64,000 nucleotides of DNA from Cordia subcordata (taxonomy: Eukaryota; Streptophyta; Magnoliopsida; Boraginales; Cordiaceae): NCBI GenBank assembly GCA_028554755.1, contig JAPTOF010000005.1, forward strand, positions 3,496,501-3,560,500. Reading direction: 5' to 3'. The number at the start of each line of letters is the position of its first letter. The first letter of the stretch is position 1. Of this stretch, positions 1 through 8,431 are shown piece after piece. The notes under the pieces were generated by a model. The model was given only the letters and a program-made list of their open reading frames with translations. It did no database searches and had not been told where the DNA came from. The translations under genes and the position numbers were made by a program.

Positions 1-1010
1 CCTTAGGACTTAAACTGACTGATAGAGGTAGCCAATTGAGCTACTTGGTTCTCCAAATTTTTTTTACTCATTCTTGTCTCCTGTTGGAATTGTTGTGTAT
101 TATGAGTAAGAGATTTAAAAATTTCCTCATGAGAATTACTTGGATTAGAAGGCGGTTGTTATGACAGCAGTGGTGGTGGTCGCGATCGGAACTAAGGTAG
201 ATTAGGCGGCCTCGCTCTATAACTCAAAGTTCGGACAGTCCCTTTAACCCAAATTATATCTATTTGAATATGGGTCATACCTCCTTTATGGGTCGAACCT
301 GGAAATCCTCCTAAGGTATTAGCTTACTTCAGATTTTCTTCTTAAAGTGTTGGGTACATGTCCATTGGATAACTAACCATTGAACAAATTCCACAAGCCT
401 TAGGAGCTCTACCTGTAACTAAACTCTACACCAAAGAAGTTAATTGATTGATTTTTTATTCAAGAGATGGGACATTTACCTTGTTTACCCTTCTTTCTTG
501 GCCTTCATAAAAGTATTGAATCAAAGATTGTTCAAAAACTCCTTGTTGAGGGCAACTTGCGCCTAGCCTTTTGAACCTCTCCCAATAATCATAGATTGAT
601 GTGAAATCTTTTTGCTTGATAGCACATATCTCCCTTCTTATCATGACGACTCTCGAGGCAAGGAAAAGCTCATCTAGAAAAGCACTTGTCATCTCGTCCC
701 AGGTAGTGATGGAACCGGATGATAGGTAAAAAAGCCAATTTTCGCTATGTCCGCCAAAGAGAAAATGAATGCTCTTAGTTTGATTTGGTTCTCGATCACT
801 CCATTGGCCTTCATACCCTAACAAACAATATCGAACTCCTTCAAGTGTTTGTGTGGGTCCTCATTCTCCAATCCCTAAAAATTGGGAAAAAGGTGAATTA
901 GACCCGATTTTAGCTCAAATCCGCATTAAGAGTCGGATATGTGATGCAAAGTGGTTGCTGGTTCAAGGGGAAGAAACAAGTTCTCGCAATGTTTGATTGC
1001 TCTTGGCCAT
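1..1010 (-). pseudogene. gag: RT-Z: 5' part of a gypsy gag gene, cut by the window edge
   Basis: This is the N-terminal and middle part of a Ty3/gypsy Gag, the capsid polyprotein of a retrotransposon, read on the minus strand. The likely start is the ATG at 1010, about 175 bases past the PBS. Pieces recognisable in different frames are an N-terminus with QQPLCITYPTLNADF, then ENEDPHKHLKEF. The capsid core follows (WLFYLSSGSITTWDEM, FTSIYDYWERFKRL, about 456-824). The C-terminal Gln-rich coiled coil with NLENQVAQLATSISQF lies near 1-110. Frameshifts and a stop after HLKEFDIVC show it is dead. Sequence differs clearly from the three other gypsy gag genes in the window, so this is a separate family of the same broad plant gypsy group. 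The pol part would lie left of position 1. Confidence 0.8.
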
Positions 1011-1186
1011 CTCTTATTTGCTTTCAAATTCACTCAATTGATTTTGTGATGTACCAATTTGTTGTTCTAGCTTTTTTTTGCACTTTTTCTTATTTTCTCA
1101 AGCTTTTTGTGGTCTCTTCGATCTCTAGATCAAATAGCAATTCACTATGGTTTCGGACCTGTTCATAAAAAGAAAAAATTAGGACT

Positions 1187-1206
1187 GGTCCCCGGCAGCG
1201 ACGCCA
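1187..1206 (-). other. RT-Z primer-binding site
   Basis: Read on the minus strand the site is TGGCGTCGCTGCCGGGGACC, six bases after the LTR end. It matches the plant gypsy PBS type TGGCGCCGTTGCCGGGGA, usually assigned to tRNA-Asp, with two or so substitutions. It fixes the element's orientation and the inner LTR end at 1212. Confidence 0.85.
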
Positions 1207-1318
1207 AATTTTGATGGCCGTCAAAACCACGAAAATAAATTTCCATCTCTTACCTTACAATTTGTGCAAGTAATAAGCCGGGTTGAACTCATAGAGACCA
1301 TATAACATTTATATTTTA

Positions 1319-2469
1319 GGGTGAATTACTCAACTCCCCCTTGTGATTTGACTAATATTCACAACTTTCCCTTGTGTTTTAAAAATTAGCTACTTGACCC
1401 CCTATGGTTTCAACATTAGTGCACACGTCCCCCAAAAGCCAACTGCCGTTAGCTTTTTAACGGATTTTAGTAAAATGTCATTTTTGTCCTTGTCTAATCT
1501 AATAAAAAAATATATTTTATTATCATTTAATTTTAAAAATAAAAATAAAAAAATTGACTTTAAAAAAAGTCTTAAAAAGTCCATTTTTCCCCTAACTTAT
1601 TAAATAAAATATCTATTTTACCTTTATTTTATTTAAAAATAAAAAATTAAATTATAAAAAATACAAAAAAAAAATGGAAAACATGAGGGATGGGGGGTGG
1701 GGCGACAAGGGTGGGGGCAGCTAGGTGTGGGAGCGACGGGGGTGGGGCTGCTGGGGTTGGAGGCTACGAGGGTAGGGGCGGCTGGGGGTGGGGGCAACAG
1801 GGGTGGGGCTAGCTGGGGTTCGGGGTTGCTGGAGTGGGGCTGCTAGGGTTGGGGGCTACAGGGGGTGGGGGCAGTGAGGGTTGTGAAGGTGGTGGGGAGT
1901 GGGGCAACGATGGTAGTAAAGGTGGTGCGGAGTGGGACAGCGGGGATGGTGAGGGGTGGGGGTGACAAGGGTGGGGACTGGTTGGGGATGAGGGCAGCAA
2001 GGGTGACGGGGTGGTAGAGGGTAGGGTTGACAGGGGTGAGGGCTGGCTGGGCGTGGAGGCAGCAGGGGTGACGGGTGTGGTGGGAGGTGGGGCTGGCTTG
2101 GCAGGGGGGCTGGCTGGGGGTGGGGGTGGGGTGGCAGGGCTGATGGGTGCTGGTGGGCTGGGTGGTGGCTGGGGTTGGGCTAGGGTGGTAGGGGTTTTTG
2201 TCCTTTTTTTTAATTTAATTTCTTTTTTATTTTTTAAACAAATTAAAGATAGAAAAGTTATATTTAATGTATTTATTATGAAAAAACAAAGCAAAATTGC
2301 ATAAGCCACGCGTGCATATCAAAACATGTTATTTTAGATGAAAAAATTAACGGAGGGGGTCTATGTGCACCATCATTAAAACTACAGGGGGTGACTTAGC
2401 TAATTTCCTAACTACAAGGTATTATTGTGCATATTTGTCAAATCACGGGGGGAGTTGGGTAATTCACCC
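1319..2469. mobile_element. Non-autonomous Mutator-like element (MULE) with 9-bp TSD
   Basis: The ends are inverted copies of GGGTGAATTACTCAACTCCC. Similarity continues imperfectly for roughly 140 bases: ATTAGCTA, a run of C, GTGCACA, a second run of C and CCGTTA occur in the same order from both ends. The element is flanked by a perfect 9-base direct repeat, TATATTTTA (1310-1318 and 2470-2478). Nine-base duplications and long TIRs are the hallmark of the Mutator superfamily. It contains no transposase; the inside is AT-rich flanks around a G-rich block. It inserted into the RT-Z LTR. Confidence 0.85.
1680..2195 (+). repeat. G-rich minisatellite-like block inside the MULE
   Basis: Irregular repeats of the type GGGTGGGGGCAGCTGGGG, G-rich on the plus strand, in sharp contrast to the AT-rich surroundings. 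Units vary (GGGGCTGCTGGGGTTGG, GGTGGGGGTGACAAGGG) rather than being exact. The minus strand reads as a 166-residue Pro/Ser/Thr-rich open frame (1809-2309) simply because the codons are CC-rich. It could be captured host sequence, such as a proline-rich protein fragment, or a locally expanded simple repeat. Many runs of four or more G could form quadruplexes. Confidence 0.7.
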
Positions 2470-3785
2470 TATATTTTATGCCAAGTTTGTCAAACAAATG
2501 AATTATGAAGGGAAAAAGAGCGGGTTTAATGCAATAAAACTAAAAAAATATAAATTTGGAAAACATGACAATCCCCTTAGACGTGGTCACACCCAAGATC
2601 ACTTCAGCAGAAATCAAACAAACAGTAAACTAATGAATCACAAAATTAATACCAAAAATTCAAATAAAAATCAGAAAAACAACAATTAAAGAGATTAAAT
2701 GATTTTCAAACCTAGCCTAAGGTATAATTCTCGTTTAGGCTTACAAATCCAATCCTAGATGTAAGGATGACTCTTTTTCTTTTTGATAAACCAATTATAA
2801 TTGTCGGTACAACCTAACAACCTAATTCTGCCTTTCAGTGTTGGTAACGGTTCAAGAACTCTGCGCTTTCTCTCCAATTACTACCTTTACCTATTAGATA
2901 GTCTAACCTCTGGAGATGCTCACAATGTCTATCTTAAGGCATCACTATAACTCTAGAAGAACTTAATTCTAAAAGTCAATTCTCTCACGGCAATTGCACA
3001 GCTAGATTATATGTTTTCTCAAGAACCCGGTTCACCACTATTTTTAGATTAGTTAGACAAAAATCTAATTTCTCTATTTTGGCTACCTATTATCTAGTAA
3101 TTGAACAATCAGACCCTAATTGAACAATTACAGAATAGTATTAATTCTTAAAACAGAAAATATATAAATACTAAAAATAATGAAAGGAAAGAATCAATTA
3201 GATCTCATGGATTATGAAGAACCATAAACTTGAATTAATCCTTGGCTAGACAAAGATGTTTAGCAATCTATACAAGCTTTGAGATGCCTAGAAAGAAAAA
3301 TAATATTGCTGGAAAATAAAGTTTGAATAATGGAATGATCGCTATGGGGGTACTAGAGAATAATATAACCCTAAGGGTTCTTAACTAATATGGTACGTCT
3401 TTAATGCTAATCCTAAAAGATAAGGTAAGTCTCGTAAAAACATGTCCTAACCAAAATAAACTTCTTCCGAGATAATTCCTTTCTTTCTAGAATTAAATTA
3501 CATCATTAAGCAATAATTTTGCCCAAGAAATCTTCTAAAATATCTTCCAGACATCTTGTTGACAGTAATTCTCGCATAGCTCTGGGTAGAGGTACATCTA
3601 ACGGTCACGTTACTTTCTTCACAGGTCAATTTGTGTCCAATAGCTACCTAAATCCATATATTCTGCTTCCTTTGCCTCTTTCAAGTGTAAGTATGCAAAA
3701 ACACACAAAATTTGACCACTAGGAAGCATCTATTCCAAAAATTAAGCACAAATTACTACGAATTTATGGAACAATTGGGACAACA

Positions 3786-4929
3786 TAGAATGATCAAAAC
3801 ACCTCTCTATGTATACCCTTAGTTAAGGTCGATCCTTTAACTATACCATCATCTCATTGAGTGCCTCTAAACCTTGGATAGCTAGTCCAAAGCATATCAA
3901 TCATCTTTTAGTCAAATTATTCTTGATCTCAAGAGTGACCCACAAGTTAAACGATCGATATTTCCTCGAAGAGTTATACCTTAGATCTAAATTTAGATAA
4001 TTATCCAACCAAATCCAAGAGGAAGCATAGAATTTACTATTGCATATGCATGTCCAGACTCATCCAAACTTAGCTTCCAATATGCAGAGTTGTTGACCCT
4101 AGCCAAGCAAGGTTTCACTCATAGTGGATTAAAGCGCTGAACCCTAACTTTTTGCCAGTTCATCTATATATGCTCAAGATTGGGAGCTTTGACCATTTTG
4201 TAGCAGTGAGTATTATGTTTTACATCTTCGATAGTACGGTTACCAAAAAACTAACTCACTGTGATCCAGTCCAATGCGTGTCACATACACTAGAGAGACA
4301 AGTCTGGAAAGACCTCCAATAACCTAGGTAGGGCACCCTCACAAGGAGACTTGCTTGCTATAACATTATTCTAGTAGAGTGCCCAGCACTACCATATGGT
4401 TATGGACTTGTTTATGACATCACTAAGATAGACTTGGATATACTATACGTCTCGCTGCGCGCCCAAGTCGTTGGTTAATGTCATTGGCCCATTACTAATG
4501 CACAACATAATCATACATGTGCAAGAAATTCAAATAATATTAATAAAAAATTATAACAATATTTACGAAATAGTGTCTGAGTGGTCTTTAGAGCATAATA
4601 ATCTCAACACTTTTGCCATTTAGGTTTGCATTCATTTTTACATATAAGTCTAAGTAACCAACCAAAAAAAGAAATAAGAAAAACAAGAAGATGATGTATA
4701 TGTAAATATATGAAATTTAGAATTATCAAAATATTGAAGTGCATTAGAGTAAAGTTTTCTTCTGAAAGAAAATCATGTTTCAATGTCTATAATAAGGTTA
4801 AGTTTATGATCGTTGACACAATACTCCACATATAAAATTAGAGGAATATTTGTTAATTAAAAACATGCAACAGAAGGTCTTTGTTTCTTTTTTGGATCAA
4901 AGTGCAAGTTACAACATTTTTTTTGTATG
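3786..4929. other. Unassigned 1.1-kb stretch
   Basis: No ORF of note, no TIR and no LTR-type ends were recognised. Around 4260-4500 lies less AT-rich sequence (GGAAAGACCTCC, GGTAGGGCACCCTC, GAGTGCCCAGCACTACC) that looks like an old decayed repeat, but I cannot name it. It lies between the outer end of the RT-Z LTR and the copia LTR, so it is either host intergenic DNA or a remnant of an older element. Confidence 0.4.
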
Positions 4930-5145
4930 TGTTGACTGATCTTATTTAATTTGTCAGATTCTTAAGCCCCGATTGATCTTATTTGATTTGGGCAGATTCT
5001 TACTCCTTAACTAGTAGCAATTTAGTTCCTAATTTCTAGGGATTTTATTGCTTTTTTTGCCTCAATTATGTGTGTAAATACCTTTGTAAATTGTTTTTAT
5101 TGACAAACAAGGAAATGAAAAAAAATCTCTTTCACAAAATCTTCA
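4930..5145 (+). repeat. COP 5' LTR
   Basis: Begins TGTTGACTGATC and ends TTCA directly before the PBS, giving about 216 bases, a normal size for a small copia LTR. TGTTG is a frequent copia LTR start. No 3' partner is present, so the left edge is inferred from the TG start only. Confidence 0.7.
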
Positions 5146-5158
5146 TGGTATAAGATCC
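5146..5158 (+). other. COP primer-binding site
   Basis: TGGTATAAGATCC differs at two positions from TGGTATCAGAGC, the plant copia site complementary to initiator tRNA-Met, and it directly abuts the LTR end. It supports the copia assignment of the sequence left of NA1. Confidence 0.8.
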
Positions 5159-5666
5159 TATGCTTTTTTTGGAGTTAGAATTTTCTCCTTCCCAACAATA
5201 GGTGTACTCTTCTGACCACCTTGCTTGGCTTTTCTAATGCTAGCCAATAGCGTTTTTGTCTTTGTTAGACCCTGATACGCTACTTGAGCACAAGCCTAAA
5301 TAGCCCGCAAGTGCACGGGACGTGTGTAGTAAAATGTGTGCAAGTGCGGGGTCGAATCCACAGGGAGGCTACCTTAGCAAGGTCTCTATGTGCTCAGGTG
5401 CCTCAAACTAACTACGTGCGTGTGTGTGCTTACTTTAGGATGGAAGGGAGCTCGGAAAAAGCAAAAAATAAAAACTAATCTATGGAGGAACTTAAAGGAG
5501 CCAAACTAAGGAAGGAAACACTAATAAAGAAGAAAGGGACCTAGGGCGATTGCATTGCAGCAAGACTTGGGCTATGATAACAGATGAGCTCTATCTAAAG
5601 CTCGAGACTTCTATAGCCGTTGTGTTGGTTGGGGGCTCTCTTAACCAATACTACTCGTTTAACCCG

Positions 5667-5927
5667 TTAGCTGGATTTAAAGCTAAGGGCCAATTCCTCC
5701 TAGCCTACGCAATCCATACTTAGAACTTATCCTCTTGGCTGGATTTAAAGCCAAGGACTAGCACCTAAACACTACGTGACATTAAGGCTCGATTAACCAA
5801 CACTAACGTGAGTGAGGGATACTCTAGTCTAGGTTAACTTATCCGCTTGGTTGGATTTAAAGCCAAGGACTAGCACCTAAACTCAACTGAGCATAGCATG
5901 TAACATATTAGCTGGATTTAAACCTAA
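5667..5927. repeat. Four hairpin repeats in the NA1 3' LTR
   Basis: Copies lie at 5667-5686, 5735-5754, 5847-5866 and 5908-5927, with consensus TTGGCTGGATTTAAAGCCAA. Arms TTGGCT/AGCCAA pair around an 8-base loop. The copy at 5667 has TTAGCT/AGCTAA, changed in both arms so pairing is kept. The third uses a G-T pair and the fourth is imperfect. The 5' LTR has the same four at 10963, 11031, 11143 and 11204. Confidence 0.8.
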
Positions 5928-6425
5928 AGCCTACTCTACTAAGCAAAGCCATGAGATTAAGCAGAATCACATCACCCATATAAGTAGATAAGAACATTTG
6001 AAGCACAAATAACACATGCATATTCACTTAGGCAGTTTAACAAACACATAGACATGTTTGATTTCCAATACATAGACATATTGAATCATGCCATAAATTT
6101 ATGTAAATAAACATGTATTAAGAACCAAAGATCTGCACAAATCCATTATTCAAAGCCCTAATCTAATATACAACAACAATCAACCCTAAATCTAGCCTAA
6201 TCTAGCAACATATTAATAAGAAATAAAGAAAGAACAAGAAGAACTTCCCTAAATTCTTGCTTCCAAATTCGTACAAATCCTTCAAATCTTTGTTTAATGC
6301 GTCAATCCTAGCTTGGTGTGGGGTTTAGATGGTGGTTTAGGTTGTTTTGTGAAGTGGGTAAAGGGTTAGGATTTATTAGGATTTTAGAAATAAAAGTTCC
6401 TCCTGGAAATGAGCTGAAACAAGCA

Positions 6426-6432
6426 ATTTATA
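6426..6432 (-). promoter_or_regulatory. NA1 LTR TATA box
   Basis: TATAAAT on the minus strand, repeated at 11722-11728 in the other LTR. It is the best core-promoter candidate in the LTR and separates the GTCGAC-rich blocks (upstream, higher coordinates) from the transcribed leader. Confidence 0.55.
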
Positions 6433-6448
6433 AACAGCTTCAGCGCAC

Positions 6449-6655
6449 AGCCGGTTGACCTAGCCGGTCAACCGGCTCCTCTTTCTTACTCAACCAGCTT
6501 AAATCATGATGCTCTCTGGACTGGCCGTTTGACCTAGCCAGTCGACTGGCTTGTTGAAGAACTCGACAGGCTTAAATTCTTTATTCTCTGGAGTGGCCGG
6601 TCGACCTAGACAGTCGACCGACTCTTCTTCAAAGTTGACCGGCTGCATCAGAATA
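6449..6655. promoter_or_regulatory. GTCGAC-rich blocks in U3 of the NA1 3' LTR
   Basis: Three or so repeats of a unit built from CTCTGGAGTGGCCGGTCGAC, a spacer CTAG and a second inverted GTCGACCGGCT. Variants carry GGTTGACC, GTTTGACC or AGTCGACT. The core GGTCGACC is a palindrome. It lies directly upstream of the TATA box, where enhancer elements are expected. The 5' LTR copy (11750-11930) has lost part of the block nearest the TATA box. Confidence 0.6.
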
Positions 6656-6910
6656 ATCTCTTCTTTATTCCTTTTCTTCCGGTCTTTATCTGTTAGCTCA
6701 TTTCTTCCTCGCATAAGCTTGAACCCTTCCAAAACACTCCTAAAACATGGAATATAACACTTAGTATAGTATTTATGCACCTAAATACATTATGTACAAA
6801 AATTAACAAGTATGTATAAACTTTATACTAAGTGCATGCAATTATACTCTAAACACCCTTAAATGTGCATGCAAAAGCTAGATGCAAACACTCACAAATG
6901 ACACACATCA

Positions 6911-6947
6911 ACACCCCCAAACCTACCCTTTGCTTGTCCTCAAGCAA
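6911..6947 (-). other. NA1 polypurine tract with hairpin
   Basis: In sense direction the stem TTGCTTG-AGGA-CAAGCAA (6930-6947) is followed by AAGGGTAGGTTTGGGGGTGT, which abuts the 3' LTR. The G-rich tract is the primer for plus-strand DNA synthesis. A second copy of this module lies at 7846-7883. Confidence 0.85.
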
Positions 6948-8431
6948 GCCTAAATGAAATCTATCCTCATACTTTTCAAAGAGTTGCCAATTGCATTGAC
7001 TTGTTATCTTTTCGCATCCAAGGGGTACAAGGGGTCATTCCTTTCATGTAAGGGCTTCCCTAGTCTTTTTCAAATCCTTCTTTGAATCACACGGGGTCTC
7101 ACACCTCTTGGGAATGTCACTAAGTAGCTAGAACCCCCACAAACTTAGGATTCCAACTCACGCACTTGGGATGTTGATACTTTGTGCTCTATCAACTAAC
7201 ATAGCCTCCCAATATGCACTTAGCCCTAAAGATACAAGAAAGAGAAGATACATCACAATGGCTCACATTGACGTAAGAGCCTCATTCACAACACATGAAA
7301 GAACAAAAGAGATACTTGTGTCAACTTGACATTATGTCACTTGACACTAATTCAACATACTTCACTTTTCAATCTTTTTGTTGCCTTTTTGGCTTTTTCT
7401 CTTTTTATTTTTCATTTCATTTTTTTTGGCATTTTTTTCAATACAAAAATAGAACAAAAAGAAAGGAAAAAGAAAAGGCTAAGGCAAACTAAAAGAACTA
7501 ATCAAGGAATGGGCACTCATATCAACAACCCTTAAAAAACACTTTTTCCAACCAAGTTGTAGGGAAATTACAAGGTGCATTCTTAGAAATACTCACTCCC
7601 CACAGTTTTTAAAAGGATTCTCTTTGAAGTCTAGGTCATACCCCACACTCCATTTACTCCCCACAATACACCCTCATCTTCTCTAATCAATTAAGTCAAT
7701 AACAAAAGCCAACTCTCCAACCAATGTGGAGATAAACCAACTCAAAATATGCAAAAAAAAATTGAAAAATTTGAACACATTTTAAGCAAAAATGGCAAGC
7801 AAATCTATCCCATATATGATATAAACAATAAGTGAACAACCACAAACACCCCCAAACCTAAACTTTGCTTGTCCTCAAGCAAAAATCACAAAGCCACTCG
7901 ACAAGCAATCAACATGAAACACATATGGGGAATGCGGAGAGGGATAGATAAGGACAAGTAAAAGATGGATAGATACAACCTTGTTTCCATGTAGTTCGCA
8001 AATGCCAAAGACAATCCAATGATCTACTAGCCTCTATCTTTTGTGGAAAGCACTAATGCTAAAAAAACAAAGAAGAGATTAGAAGATATGCTATGCAAGC
8101 TCACATTGACATTTGAAATGATAAACAAGGATGTAAACACGGGGTAAGGGATTGATGCACAAATGAAGGAAAGGAGTAAGAACAAGTAAGGGAGTAAAAA
8201 TCTAACCTGCTAAGAATGAAAATAAACAAAAGAAAGCCTAAAATATAAAAAGGTAAGATAAACAAAAGCAATCTAATCTATTATGTACAAAGAAAGAATA
8301 AGTACAAGAAAACTAATCTACTATATACAAAGGCAAAGGCAAATAAATACAAGAAAAACAAGAAAAGTATGAACAAGCCCAAGGTGCCTTCTAGTAGCGC
8401 TGGATTTATCGCCTCTAGCCAGGCGCTAATG
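6948..8431 (-). other. NA1 non-coding spacer between ORF and PPT
   Basis: About 1.5 kb without a credible gene, shared in order with GYP2, GYP3, GYPH and NA2. Landmarks include CTCACACCTCTTGGGA near 7090-7115, the TTGACATTATGTCACTTGACA box at 7326-7346, a T-rich then A-rich tract at 7355-7480, and a second hairpin-PPT module at 7846-7883. TCTAGTAGCGCTGGATTT lies near 8391, just after the ORF stop. Its conservation between coding and non-coding family members suggests a cis role in replication or packaging. Confidence 0.7.
7846..7883 (-). other. NA1 internal second hairpin-PPT module
   Basis: The hairpin TTTGCTTGTCCTCAAGCAAA (7864-7883, plus-strand spelling) is a perfect 8-base stem with a 4-base loop. 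It is followed in sense direction by GTTTAGGTTTGGGGGTGT. It is nearly identical to the terminal module about 0.93 kb away and resembles a second plus-strand primer. Confidence 0.7.

Larger units (their letters stand above)
1212..3785 (-). repeat. RT-Z 5' LTR, split by a MULE
   Basis: The inner end is firm: TGATGGCC begins right next to the PBS. The outer end is uncertain; GGGACAACA at 3777-3785 would give a TGTTG start in the sense direction, but no second copy exists here to test it. Removing the MULE and one target copy leaves about 1.4 kb of LTR. An AT-rich TATATAAATA-like stretch near 3160-3170 is a possible core promoter. No coding potential was recognised. Confidence 0.6.
5273..6910 (-). 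repeat. NA1 3' LTR (1638 bp)
   Basis: Starts TGATACGC and ends ACACATCA. Almost the whole length matches 10569-12191 in direct orientation, with scattered substitutions and small indels. In sense direction the order is U3, GTCGAC-rich blocks, a TATA box (6426-6432), a long transcribed leader with CATGTCTATGTG-type repeats and four TTGGCT hairpins, then a conserved end with CTCCCTGTGGATTCGACCC. Confidence 0.9.

Noticed and set aside
1809..2309. 166-residue Pro/Ser/Thr-rich frame as an extensin or arabinogalactan-type gene
   Set aside because: No signal peptide and no regular Ser-Pro4 or similar repeat. The frame is open because the block is G-rich on the other strand. Kept only as possible captured sequence.
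5667..5927. CRISPR-like array from the regularly recurring 20-base hairpin
   Set aside because: The spacing is irregular (about 60-110 bases), the sequence between is shared by all LTR copies, and this is a plant genome.
7295..7535. Phe-rich open frames in the spacer of NA1 (similar at 24057, 45618, 59096 and, inverted, 42163) that share a TLCHLTL-like start
   Set aside because: They lie antisense to the elements over a T-rich tract that forces Phe/Leu codons. The shared beginning has TTG rather than a conserved ATG, and length and frame differ between copies. Nucleotide conservation of the spacer explains the resemblance.
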